Positions 26,001-36,700 of a stretch of DNA of 64,000 bases are shown piece after piece (position 1 is the first letter of the stretch; the number at the start of each line of letters is the position of its first letter). The position numbers were made by a program, and so were the translations under genes. The stretch covers positions 11,275,469 through 11,339,468 of the forward strand of contig NC_064472.1 in assembly GCF_023343835.1 (NCBI RefSeq), read 5' to 3'. This DNA comes from Lagopus muta. Taxonomy: Eukaryota > Chordata > Aves > Galliformes > Phasianidae. The notes under the pieces were generated by a model, which saw nothing but the letters and a program-made list of their open reading frames with translations, searched no databases and was not told the origin of the DNA.

Positions 26001-28252
26001 ACTTCCTGAGTCACATAACAGGTACACAGCATTATGTGTGTTCCCTGTGTGTTTTCTCAACACAGGACAAAGCCTTCTGTTTGGTGCAAGTTTTTTCCCT
26101 CTGCAGCAACGTTACAAATGTCTAAAGACAACCGAAGGAAGCTCGAGCAGAACTCATTTTGTGGAAGTTGAGAAGCTATGAATGTTACATAGAATTTCTA
26201 TTTCTATACTGGCAGGCAACAGATGTAGGACCACTGCTGAAGAATGGATGCCGGCTGCACTGCTGCATATTTGCTCTGTCATGAGCTGAGTAAAAGATTT
26301 ATTTGTACGGCAAGAAAACAAGACACTTCCCTAACTTTGGCTTCATCAAAACTTGAAGATCAAAATAAAATGAATAAATACTACTTTATTTACATAATAG
26401 TTAATTGTTCTTAATTGAGCCACGCTATTTTACTGTAAATGGTTAGGCCTGCAGCCTTCTGCAGTAGAGATCTTGCAGCAGCAACCACAAGCTGCAGTTT
26501 TCTGTAGCAGTGAAAACCCAGCTACAACAGACCCGTGACTGAAGCACAGAATCAGATGATCAGTTCATTCAAGATTAGTACATAGAGGTTACAAAATCCA
26601 TGCAATTTCCTTCCCCTCCCTCCAAGTAGGAAGGAAAAGAAGGGATATGAGTACCTGTAAATAGGGCATGATAATGCAGACCCTTCTCTTTATCTTGATG
26701 AGAGCAGACATCAAATAAATATGCTTTGATGGGGCCATCAATAAAGTCAGCTGCAAAATCAAAAAGCACTACTCCCAGCATGGTAATGACTATTGCCCAT
26801 GTCCGCCGCTTGTCTCTTTCACCGATGAAAGCTACAAAACCAAAAAGACTCTCATTGTGACAGCAATACTGCTGTGTTTCACAAAACCTCATTTTATCTT
26901 TCCAGATTCCTCCAAATCTAAACAATGCTTAGTTATGCATGAGGGACCAGTGATACCTGATTGGCATCTGACAAGTGGGATAACTGGACTTTGAGTCTGT
27001 GCAGCACTGAGCTGTGCTAGCTCACTTTGAGCCATGGATCAGCAGAATCACAGAATCACAGAATGGCCAGGGTTGGAAGGGACCTCAAGGATCCGGAATC
27101 TCCAAAGCCCCCTGCCAAGGCAGAGCCACCAACCTCCCCATTTAATACAAAACAACCTGTGAAAACACGCTCCTCCCCCTGAGGAGGAGCCACCAGTCAC
27201 AACAACAGCAACAATGTTCCAACAAGTCTTTGAGAAGTAACATCTCAAGCTGAACTAGAACAGTGCCTACGGATGTCAGTCCTATTGGATTTGCACATCC
27301 CAGGTGCATTGTTTTCATGGAGTTGTGACTTCTATTGTTCATCAGCATGACACATTCCTGAGTCAAGCCAGTGCTGCAATGATTTAAGATAAATGTTTTG
27401 AATGTTAACTCAAGTAAAATAGGAACTAACACTGATTTAGTTAGGATGCATAGTACATCATATGAGCAATATCAATCACTTAACACAAGAAGGCAAATTT
27501 TAGCTATCAAATACATCTCTGGGCCTAAGCAGTGCTTCACTGTATGAACTGATCAGGCAGAGGTCAACATATAATACTGCAATCACATGCACGAACTACT
27601 GAACATTACATACAGGGTATATAACATGCAGCATTAGGATTGAACATAAACAGACTGCAGTGCTCTTAAGCTCCTTCAGTGCAGCTCACTAGTGTGATAC
27701 CCAATTTTAACACCCCATTTTAAAAGGAAAAAAAAAAAAGAACCCCATCCTTCTTTCCAATTCAGAGCAGTAGGGTAAGTTTTGTCTGCCACCAGCACAT
27801 TCCCCTCACTTACCTGAGATCATCTCGTCCCCATTGAGGTACAAAGTCATGCCTACCAGCATTATGATGCCCAGACCCAGAATGTAAGGTCGCCTCCTGC
27901 CCCAGCTACAGGTGCAGTGATCACTGGCAGAACCTACCACGGGCTGCAGCACAAAGCCCAGGATGGGGCTGATGAGCCACACCAGGCTGTACAGGTTCTT
28001 GGGCAGCCCTACACTGAGCAGCACTGGCGTGACAAAGGCAGCCTCCACAGCGTAGCAGAACTCCCTTCCGAACATCGCCATGCTGTGCATGATCAGCCTT
28101 CCTGTTGCTCGCTGCTTGGGCACCAGCACTCCAGTCCTTGCCGTGGAGAGGTGCACAGCCTTCTCCTTCCCTCCTGAGACATCCATGTCTGCCTTGGCTG
28201 CGTCAGAAGGGTGTGGAGGAGACTCCTGAAAGCTCTGTTCCGTTAAGGTCAT
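13842..28252 (-). CDS. SLC45A2: SLC45A2 (MATP), melanosomal membrane transporter; complete gene, 7 coding exons
   Basis: Seven exons on the minus strand (28252-27814, 26831-26655, 23560-23244, 19160-19017, 18369-18246, 17241-17036, 14066-13842) join in frame with GT-AG introns to 1632 nt, encoding 543 aa; human SLC45A2 is 530 aa. The product is a 12-segment major-facilitator protein of the SLC45 proton/sugar symporter family, known to act in melanosomes where it supports luminal pH and tyrosinase activity. Visible hallmarks are the first-helix stretch [20 protein letters not shown], the family signature WGRRRPYIL after helix 2, [20 protein letters not shown] in exon 2, and a C-terminal helix ending CVRYVR. 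The long hydrophilic loop in exon 3 is the most diverged part relative to human. The start at 28252 gives an N-terminus about 13 residues longer than human; with it, published chicken variant positions fall on the expected residues. Sex-linked plumage colour (Silver, imperfect albinism) maps to this gene in chicken. Confidence 0.97.
14445..14545 (-). mobile_element. CR1 3'-end fragment
   Basis: Short CR1 tail (AATCACAGAATCACC, then AGGTCAAGTCCAACC) in intron 6 of SLC45A2. Confidence 0.65.
14800..14820. repeat. Short hairpin
   Basis: Nine-base arms AACCTCACA and TGTGAGGTT enclose a CAC loop, in SLC45A2 intron 6. Confidence 0.75.
14862..14990 (+). mobile_element. CR1 3'-end fragment
   Basis: Plus-strand CR1 3' UTR (GTTGGACCAGATGATCTCTG followed by an AATTCTGTGA tail). 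Confidence 0.65.
17036..17241 (-). CDS. SLC45A2: SLC45A2 coding exon 6
   Basis: A 206-nt exon after a TTTCCACAG acceptor, encoding [39 protein letters not shown] and [18 protein letters not shown], nearly identical to human. It ends at a codon boundary before GTAAGC. Confidence 0.96.
17242..18245 (-). other. SLC45A2: SLC45A2 intron 5
   Basis: About 1 kb. It holds the 26-G homopolymer and adjacent pyrimidine-rich tract (18080-18165) plus a short TTTG repeat near 18190-18210; nothing else is recognised. Confidence 0.85.
18080..18105. repeat. 26-bp poly-G tract
   Basis: Uninterrupted G26 on the plus strand (C26 in the SLC45A2 sense strand), followed by a TTTTTC-rich tract to 18165. It lies in intron 5, about 140 bp past the exon 5 donor. 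Confidence 0.9.
18246..18369 (-). CDS. SLC45A2: SLC45A2 coding exon 5
   Basis: A 124-nt exon starting [20 protein letters not shown] and including [20 protein letters not shown]. It ends on the first base of a Tyr codon completed by exon 6. The Asn-Ser-Thr sequon in a luminal loop is also present in human. Confidence 0.95.
18370..19016 (-). other. SLC45A2: SLC45A2 intron 4
   Basis: About 650 bp of pyrimidine-rich sequence on the plus strand with no recognisable gene or repeat. Confidence 0.85.
19017..19160 (-). CDS. SLC45A2: SLC45A2 coding exon 4
   Basis: A 144-nt, phase 0-0 exon encoding [20 protein letters not shown] and [20 protein letters not shown], very close to human. Leu347 lies in AFLSNML; the Silver-associated Met substitution is absent. 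The donor is GTAAAA, weaker than those of the other exons. Confidence 0.95.
20001..20544 (+). mobile_element. Solo LTR, avian ERVL type, antisense in SLC45A2 intron 3
   Basis: The segment starts TGTCATAGTTTCAGCTGG and ends GGGTTAAACCACAACA, the termini typical of bird ERVL-class LTRs. Between them lie the expected AGAGGTGGTGAGAAATTGCT and GATTCTCTCCCCATCCCACT motifs. No internal retroviral region is present, so it is a solo LTR from recombination. Sequence decay suggests an old insertion; the target duplication is unclear. Confidence 0.75.
20857..20877. repeat. (AAT)n microsatellite
   Basis: About six AAT units in SLC45A2 intron 3. Confidence 0.85.
23244..23560 (-). CDS. SLC45A2: SLC45A2 coding exon 3
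   Basis: A 317-nt exon beginning [15 protein letters not shown] and ending at a codon boundary before a GTAAGA donor. It holds a hydrophobic helix ([18 protein letters not shown]) followed by the large charged central loop. Tyr277 lies in TEPYKYSS within that loop; the chicken Silver substitution at this position is absent here. Confidence 0.95.
25090..25278 (+). mobile_element. CR1 3'-end fragment
   Basis: Plus-strand CR1 tail (GAATGCTGGAACAGGCTTCT through GTCTCTATGATTCTATG) in intron 2 of SLC45A2. Confidence 0.75.
25752..25850 (+). mobile_element. CR1 fragment, internal
   Basis: GC-rich segment (GAGGCCTCATGGCTGCTGCA, then GCTCCTCACAGGGAGCAGAG) matching in reverse complement the CR1 copy at 37190-37595. 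Confidence 0.6.
26655..26831 (-). CDS. SLC45A2: SLC45A2 coding exon 2
   Basis: This 177-nt exon follows a T-rich TTTTGTAG acceptor and ends at a GTACTC donor. It is one of the most conserved parts of the protein, containing [20 protein letters not shown] and [20 protein letters not shown]. Split codons on both sides join with exons 1 and 3. Confidence 0.95.
26832..27813 (-). other. SLC45A2: SLC45A2 intron 1
   Basis: About 1 kb with one short minus-strand CR1 3' end (27044-27152). Nothing else is recognised. Confidence 0.85.
27044..27152 (-). mobile_element. CR1 3'-end fragment
   Basis: Repeated CACAGAAT tail and GGCCAGGGTTGGAAGGGACC, a standard CR1 3' UTR, in intron 1 of SLC45A2. Confidence 0.85.
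27814..28252 (-). CDS. SLC45A2: SLC45A2 coding exon 1
   Basis: It runs from the ATG at 28252 to a GTAAGT donor just below 27814 and ends with one base of a split codon. It encodes the cytosolic N-terminus and the first transmembrane helices, including [11 protein letters not shown] and WGRRRPYIL. Residue 72 is Ala, and coding nucleotide 106 (first base of Ser36) is T. The residues before [14 protein letters not shown] have no clear human counterpart. Met23 is in frame and could be an alternative start. Confidence 0.95.
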
Positions 28253-28560
28253 TTCTCTGGCTATGCACAGCGCTCGGGCAGGTCAGTGCTGCCTGGTGTG
28301 GCTGACATGGAGCCCTGATCATATGCCGGGTGCAACCGCTCTGTTCTGGGGGAGGGACTCACATACTTTCATGGCTCCGCGATCACAAGTTATGAAGGAA
28401 GGGGGCGGGGAAGTCTGTGTTAACATTAGCAGTTCTGTGCTCTAGGGCGTTTGCAGAGCTCCCAACTATCCTAGACTAATGGGAACACACATCACATGGG
28501 AGAGATGCAGGATTAGCCTGACACAAAGCCAGTCGTTCCTTTTACTGCTACAAGTCAGTG
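28253..28560 (-). promoter_or_regulatory. SLC45A2: Candidate SLC45A2 promoter region with MITF-type E-box
   Basis: The region directly upstream of the start codon contains TCACATG at 28491-28497, a preferred MITF-type E-box, plus a CATATG E-box near 28320. Melanocyte genes are commonly MITF-driven, so this is a plausible control element. I see no CpG island and no convincing TATA box, and the transcription start is unknown. Confidence 0.35.
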
Positions 28561-30208
28561 GTGCCACCAAGAATGAGGAAACCTCATCTTTTCATTCAGC
28601 AAGAGTGCTGACCTGCTGCATGCAGGGACATAAAAAGGCAAACATCCAGGAAAGATTTCAAGACTCAAGAAGTAGACCTACCTGTTGTTCTAGAGTGTCA
28701 ACAGCAAACAAAAAGCTTGATAGAAATCTGTCAAATCTGGAGAATATTTTTGTATCTGTTCTGTGCTACTCTCAGTACAACTGACTATTCTGTCCATTTC
28801 TGAAAAGCAAAGTGTATTGTGATGACTGAATGTTTTTTTTTCTTTCTGGAAGCCTTACTGGGCACACATATATTTGGAAAGCAAACAGAAGGCTTTTACA
28901 GAAATCTACAGCAACATACCAAAAATCCCACCGCTTCAGGTGAGCCACCTGACTGAGGCAGCTAAAGTTAATGGCAGTTTTTGTAACACCACCAAATATT
29001 GGATCAGAACCTAAGTGTGCTGAAGATCATGCTTGGCTATATTTACTCTGCTCCAATACAATCAGATGCATATGACTCTAAGCAAATTCTCAGATCTTAG
29101 TGTGGAGCAAGGAATTGGACTTGATGATCGCTGTGTCCACTCTGACTCAAGATATTCTATGACGATGTGGTAATGCAATGGTATATAACATTCTAATTCA
29201 TCAAACTGATTACAAATGGGAAACTTAAAATGCTTTTAATAATTGTTAACTAATCTGTCAATGTCTACTAGATAATTCCTGCTTCCATTCAGGTGTTTGT
29301 GCAATATAAAAATGAATGTAAAAAGTCTTTTTGTATAGTAGTAATGCAGACACTTTGCCATGACAAATGTAAAATAAAGTGTATCTCAGCTTCGGAAATC
29401 TTCACAGGCAACCAGCCTATCTTCAGCAAGATTAAAAAATGACCAAAATTATTAAAAATAACAACCCTTTGTGTCAAAATTCTTCACACACTGAACTAAG
29501 GAGGATTATATTTAAATCCATATATAACTAATTATTGTAAATATATATAATTTGTGTTGAAGGAGAAAAGAACGTTTCAAATTACTAATTTTGAAGGAAA
29601 TAACAACCACTACAGTACAACCTTTGTTTAAAACCTGTGCAACTACCCATGCCTTTCATTTTTCCAGAAAGAAAGTAAAATATCAATATTTGGCAGATAT
29701 TTTACAATGAGGAATTTATTTCCAAAATTATTTTTAGGCAAACTGGGATGCTGAACATAATACAATCAGGAGACTGTATTAAGAAAACATAGACAGGATA
29801 TTAAATACAATTACTTTATCATAATAACTCTGTAGCAACACAAGGAAACAGCATTACTTGGATCATTGTTTTGGTATGATAAGGTAAATCAACCAATATG
29901 ATAAGATTCCCATTAATGTATGAGTAAAGAATCAACTGCTTAGTAAGCATTTAACTGTATTTTAAGAATAGAATTGCCTTCAATTAATTATGGCATACAT
30001 TACAAAGGAACAGTTTAACTACGAGTCAAAAGAACCAAAAGTTTCACAGGATGTACAGTTTAAAAAAATATTTTGAGAACTTACATCTGCTTACTATGAC
30101 AAACAGCACAGAACTTCAGAACACATTTTTGGTGTCGCTGTAGACAACAAACCATCCAGGTACACAAATACAGAACTCCCAGTATTCTCCATTAGATTTA
30201 AAACTTCA
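28561..30208. other. Intergenic, SLC45A2 upstream to AMACR 3' end
   Basis: AT-rich spacer between two co-directional genes. Apart from a possible CR1 tail near 29.1 kb I see no gene or repeat. Confidence 0.8.
29095..29165 (+). mobile_element. Possible CR1 tail
   Basis: A short resemblance (GGAATTGGACTTGATGATCG then GATATTCTATGA) to a CR1 3' end; weak because of its length. Confidence 0.4.
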
Positions 30209-30341
30209 TTTATTATTCATTCATATATTATTATTAATATTCATTTAAAAGAAACAGCACACAAATATTCATTTGTCATGTAATTCAATACATTAAATCT
30301 TACTGCATTAGCCCAAAGTTCATCTGATTTGCATAATCAGG
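30209..30341 (-). terminator. AMACR: AMACR 3' UTR with AATAAA poly(A) signal
   Basis: On the minus strand an AATAAA lies at 30214-30209, about 130 nt after the stop, with a GT-rich stretch roughly 40 nt further on. The region is AT-rich, so longer UTR forms using later hexamers are possible. Confidence 0.5.
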
Positions 30342-30751
30342 TTATAAATTAGCTTTTAGTTTGTTGGATTCTATTACTTTATCAGAATAAAGTTTTGCAA
30401 TCTCTTCCTGAGTAAATCCATATTCTAGAAGTACCTCTTCTGTGTGCTCGCCTATAAAAGGATCTCTTTCAAATGATGGAACAGCAGGGGTCCTTGAAAG
30501 AAGAGGAGCAGGTCTAGGACTTATCTCTTCCTGATCATTTTTGATAAAAGAACTCCTTTGTTTGTTATGCTGATGTAAGGGAGCATCATCAAAGGATAGA
30601 ACGGGGGTCACACAGGCATCAGATCCATCAAATATACTGCACCATTCACTTTGTGTCTTCTGTGCAAAGATGGATGCAAACTTTTTCTTCATTTCAGGCC
30701 AATCAGAGAAACTCAACTGATTGGGAAGTTTACTTGAATCCAGCCCAAGAC
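30342..30751 (-). CDS. AMACR: AMACR coding exon 5 (terminal)
   Basis: A 410-nt exon from a CCTTTCAG acceptor to a TAA stop. It encodes [78 protein letters not shown] and [18 protein letters not shown], and ends with the KANL targeting signal. Confidence 0.97.
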
Positions 30752-33700
30752 CTGAAAGGAGAAAAGCAGAACAACTTAGCTTAGATAAAATAAAGTGCTG
30801 CCCCTACGTAAGTACGTCTATCAATATCCTATTATTTTGCAGACAGTCCAATGCAGCATGTCATACTAACTGAAAAAAATATCACTAGGATACTGATGAC
30901 ATAGGTGAGGGAGCAGAAAAATAAAATGTTACATGATTTCCAATTAGAGCAAACAGTATTTAACTAAGTTCATCCTTTTTATAGACACTTCGGAGGTAAC
31001 ACTTCGTCCTGAAAACATTTTCTGGAATAGATACTGTGCTATCTACTAGGAAGCACAAAACTCTGCTGACTGGGTTGAGGGATGCAGCAACGTACTCATG
31101 ACTCAGAAGCTGTTAAGAGTCCAAAATCATTGAGTATTTCCATGCTAGAGTTGAGAAGACAGTGAGGATGGATATGGTCAGGCTCAATGCGAACGATATA
31201 GCTTGGCTGTGGGTGGATACAGGCTAACTGATCCGCTTCTCAGACCCACTCAGTCCAAATGGGCTCCAGCAGCATCCACTGCTTTCACCTCTCCAGCACT
31301 TCCTAGGCTCAGATTCTTCTGCTTTTGCTCTTAAACTTACACCCCCTAACTGCTTAAGAACCCAGCTTACCAGGTCAGCCACACGGGCTACCTAGGTATA
31401 CAATACACACAGCCCTTCTGAGACACAACAGTTTGGTATGTAGGCTTTGTACTGAAAAATTTCTGAACTAAGGGGTCCTAAGCCCTTCTCCCAACTAGGC
31501 ATCACTTTCTTTCTCAGTGTGGAGGTTCAGATCTCTCTTTTGCAGCAATTTCCCATCTCTATTTCTGTTCTCACGTATTCTGCTCTTTGTACTCCATACT
31601 CCTACTTGAAGGAGATGGAAGAATTGCTAACATTTCTTCTTAATGAGAAGCAAAAAAGAAATAAGAAACAAGAAACATAATTAACCTGTATTTCCAGTCT
31701 ACATCAAACAGAATTCAGAACTGGTACATAGAAGGTTACTCAAAATGATCACATGCTGAAATTTAACAGCTTCAATGAAGCAGACAAAATGCAGAAATCG
31801 CATACAGGACAGAAGTTAATCTCAGAAATTAAGAAAGGCTTGAGAACAATTATATCATCATGCTTTAAAACAAACAAAAAACTGCTCTATGCAAAAGGCA
31901 GAGAAAATGTGGAGCTCTGCAAAATTTTGGTTTCAAGCCATCCTTTCATCTTTTGATACAGCTACTATCAGAACAATGATCTGATGTGCAACTGTTAACA
32001 AGCTTATGTAACAGATGCTGTTTGCCTGTAGCATCTACACAGAACTCCCATCTTCAGCTGCAGATAGGAAAAAAAAAAAAGAAAACAGCAACATTTCTGT
32101 ATCTTGCACTATTTCTACATCTTTGTTATCACTGAAAGGAGTGGAAATGCAGCTAAGAGGAACATAAAAGAGAAGAAAAGAAAACACCTTCTTTCTCATT
32201 CCTCAGAATCTCCACCACATGCATTTCGTGGGCCTCTCGGTTGCCTCCAAATTACAAAGCTAATATGAAATGGTGCTGCTCGCAAGATTCTTAAACAGTA
32301 ATTTTAAAATGAACACATGCTTCTAAATCTTACTTTGATACTGCAAAATATAGCACAGAAAATTGCTAATGTCCAGATGCAGAAATATAGTAGTTCACAT
32401 TTAGAAGAAAATCAAGACAGCCAAAGGCAGAATAATAATGTTCCCATCAAATTACAGATTCCCAAGAATACTCCATTATCTACTATTACATGATAAGCCT
32501 TTGTCCTTATCAAGTCACAAGGTCACATGCACCTTAGATCACTAATATTATTCCTAGCCATTCATATCATAATGGGATAGCTACTCACATAAAAGGATTA
32601 AGTACTCACAGTGGTTAAGTATCCATAATTAAATTGAACCTAATGATCCTTACAAAACGGAGTTTATCATTTAACTGAGAATGAACAGTGTGAGACGGTT
32701 TACTTAAGAACTAGGAGGTGATTTAAGTTTACCTTCCACAACAGGTGGAAATCTAAGTAACAGTATACTATCTGAGACTCCGTCCCAGTGCCTAAAATTA
32801 GGTCAACTGGGAACATTGTCTGGTTAGCATCAATATGCTGACTGATTTTGCTTTTCATTCTACCATTCCATCCAATACGAATAAAGATCTACCGTTATCC
32901 CATTACACAATTACGTCTGGAGACTGTGCCAGATGGAAAGTTGGCTGAATCTAACCACACATCCTCTAGTAAAACAGAACAATATGCAGAACCTAGAATT
33001 TAATATTACACGCTCATTTTCCAAGGGCCACTGAAGACCTCAACTTTAAATAGTATGAACTGACAACACTTAAGCACCAAAGCCTCTCATTTTCCAGCTT
33101 GTGCTAACCATTCGTGGTGCAGATGAAGAGAATTGCAGCAGGAACAACTGAGTCAACAAGGAAACAATTACACAGCACAGAATTGTTTGGGATGCCGCGA
33201 AATGACACATTTCACCCAAAATAATCAAAAGCAAAATATCCTTTACACAGAGTATCTGGTAGAGCAATCAAGACTGGCTTCCAAGCTTTTCTTGTTTGAT
33301 TTTCATCTAAAGATTTTTGTTTAAAAAGCCAAATAACCTACCTGGTACAGCTTTGACATAATGGTTTTTGAAAAAAAAAAAAAGAAGAATTAGGCCTCCT
33401 TGCAATGCTTTCTCATAATTGCCACAGCTTTATTGAATCATTATCTGCACACTATTTACTGAAGCAACAAATTGGAAACACAATTTCTGCAGAAATTTTA
33501 AAATAAACTCATACAAAGCAAACTCAAGACCTCAAATTATGTGGGAAAATTGTCCAAAGTGTAATGAGGAAACCATTAGGACCACTAGCTCCAATTTAAT
33601 TGTGAACTATAAGGTTCATGCACTCAGTGCGTTTCTTAATAACGATGTTGCATTGAATTCAGAACATTTATAGATTTTTGAAACAGTGTATGGTATGTCA

Positions 33701-36700
33701 CCATCACTAAATGGAGAGCTCTGGAGAAATCCTTCAAAAAGATTTAACTATGTTTTCAAGTGCTTTCTAAATTTTTTTCCATCCTTTTAAACAGAAGTTG
33801 CTCATGTCATAAAACATTTATTAAACACATTTTCATACTTCTTGTGACTGTTTCTGCTTTTCCTATCAATGTAAATTTACACAAAGTTCACTTTATACAG
33901 TGAAGTTCATAGAATAATAGAACCATGGAATGGCTTGGGTTGGAAGGGACCCCAAGGATCAAGTTCTAGCTCCACTGCCACAGGCAGGGCAAAGTTCATG
34001 CTTCTTACCTGATATATGAACCTCATGTTCTACATGCCTCTCTTAGCTTGGCCTCTGCAAAACTAAGCTCATACTGCTAAACATCAAAGAAACTTGCAGT
34101 TTATAGGTCAGCGGGAAGACATTCTGACTCTTTTTATCTAAATACTGAGACTTCATATAAATAGCACATGTACGTTACACCAGGTTCCTTGTAAAATGCA
34201 AAGATATTTTCGTTATTCATTGGCTAACTTTTGTAATAATAATATCAGCAAAAAGATTAAGCATGCTTGTGAACAGGAAAAGGTCTGCAGTGAAGTCAGA
34301 ATTCAACTCATGATACTGAAGGTATTACACCAATTATTTACCATATCTATTTCATACAGCTTCAGTCTCTCTTATAACCAATTTATTTTTACATTTTAAA
34401 AATCTGTGATAAAAAATTTAATTTTCCCTGCTGAACACAATCCACAAAAGCCAACATTTTTCTCAAACCAAGATGTATTTTCTTTGACTTACTAAGTTTC
34501 CCCCTGAAGATCCTTAAGAAAGAACTTTCCTCGCTATTTCATTAACTGCACTCAATTCCAGTACTGGGTTCTTAATTCTTAAGGAAAACACTGAAGTGAA
34601 GCAAAAGCCAACAGAATTCTCAGGGCAGTGACAACTCCTTCAGAAACCATGTTCTCCCCTCACTTTTGCAATCCTTAAATCTCCAACTATTACTTTCACA
34701 AAACCTCTATTCTTGTGTTCTCATTAGAAAAGAATGGTAAAAGTAACTTATTCTGTGAGTATGGACAGAGAGACATAAAGAGGCTTTAGATTTTATCTGG
34801 AACAGCACCAGCAGAACTGACCAGAATTACAGAGGGAAAAAATTAAGTATGAAATAAAATTATGGAAACTGGAACATACTATTTTAAAGCTACCTCAAAG
34901 CAGAAAGTTAATACCTTGAACAGACAACTCAGCCTAAGTCAAAGCTCCTTGGGTTGTGAAAGAGGAATACAGTTCTCACAAGCTGCTTCTCATTCCGTCA
35001 CATTCAAAAGCTTAAATTCCGAACGGAGTTGCTGTAACAGATATCTCAAAAAGGAAGAAAATTCCCAAAGCCATAAGACAAACCATCTGTTCTAATTCAG
35101 TACATTACTGCCTCAGAAAGCTTGCGAGCAGAGCTACTGAAGGGGGTAATTATTCCTATGTGAAAGCATAAAAAAAATCATAATATGCTCACAAATACAA
35201 TGAGGAAAGACAACTTATTTTAAAAACAGTGTAGTGAAAAAATATTAGTTCAGTCTCACTTTTACAGAAAACAGAAAGAAAACTAGTGACAAGAAATGAG
35301 AAAAAACGGATAGGCAAAAAGCAGTCCTTAAAAGACTGCAGTCTGTAACATTGATTTTTTTAAAGAAGCTGACTGAAACACACACAACTGTGATTATACA
35401 TCTCAGCCTGAGAACATAGATACTTAGGACAAAGGGCAATGGGTGCAAGCTGGAACACAGGTGATTCCATATTAATATGAGAAAAAAACACCTTCACAGT
35501 AATGGTAACAGATCACCAGAACAGGTTGTCCAGGGAGGTTGTGGGGTTTCCTTCTCTGGAGACACTCAGAACCCACCTGGACACATTCCTGTGTAATCTG
35601 ACTTAGGTGTTCCTGCTCCAGCAGGGAGATTGGACTACGTGATCTTTTGAGGTCCATTCTAATCCCTGACATTCTGTGATTCTGTAACTTACATCTAAGT
35701 ACACATCTTTTATAGTACACAGTATTTTATAGCTGAAATAACTTCTGAAACTTCAGCCATTAAAATTAAGTAAACACACATTTTAAGCAAATGGAATTTA
35801 TTTTCAAGCATGAAAATAAAGCACAGACAGATGAATTTATAGTTACTGCTCCAAATTTACGCTACAAATTTCTGAAAAATCACAAAGGGGAAAATAGATT
35901 TCAGCAGTTTTCTCAATAAATAGATATCTAGTTAACACAGAAATTAGACAGTGATCATGATACACTGTGTGAACACCAGATTCATCTATCACAACGACTT
36001 TTGCAGAACACGTGACTGGCTTCCTGACAGAAAAGTCTAAGACTTCATCCTGGACAAAAATCAGCACATGATGCTGGGGTGCTCAGCAAAGGTTCACTGA
36101 GAAAAAGTGACAGACCAACACTCGACTCCACTACAGAATCTACTTCCTTTAATAACAACTATGGGTTCTATTCCATGCCTGCGACTTACCCTCCTGAGAA
36201 GAATAAAACACTGTAGCCATGAGTACTGCAGATCTATTCCTTTTTTCTTTCCCTTGTATTTAATATGGGCCTAGACTCTAAAGACATGTACTGGAATTCC
36301 GATTCGTAACTTCCAAAATAGGAGGTTAAATTTTACTTCAATATAGCTTTACACTTATTTTTCATCTCAAATTGTTTCTTGCACATGAAGAAAGATTGCA
36401 GAGGTTGGATGAAAATAGCATTTCCAAGAACTGCAGCATGAAATAAACAACAATCTCTTTCAAGAAAGAGTAGCACACAAATTGAACTTAAAAGACATGC
36501 ACGGTATTCTCAGGTCAACTAGAAACAGGTGTACAACTATCTTCAGGCAGGAACATGGATCTTCCAAACCTGGCATCTGGGTGCACCACACAGTGCTAAG
36601 CGAATCAGTGAGTTACTTCAGAAGCCTGCCATTTGCATTTCACATATCAACATGCAACAATTCTGATAAACAGCCCTTAGCTATTTAGGGATCTCACTCA

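Larger units (their letters stand above)
23561..26654 (-). other. SLC45A2: SLC45A2 intron 2
   Basis: About 3.1 kb with two plus-strand CR1 fragments (near 25.09-25.28 and 25.75-25.85 kb). A 201-codon open frame on the plus strand (25576-26181) overlaps a CR1 fragment and has no recognised similarity; I do not treat it as a gene. Confidence 0.85.

Noticed and set aside
25576-26181. 201-codon plus-strand open frame in SLC45A2 intron 2
   Set aside because: It spans a CR1 fragment, has no family similarity and no splice or promoter context. Roughly one such frame per window could arise by chance.
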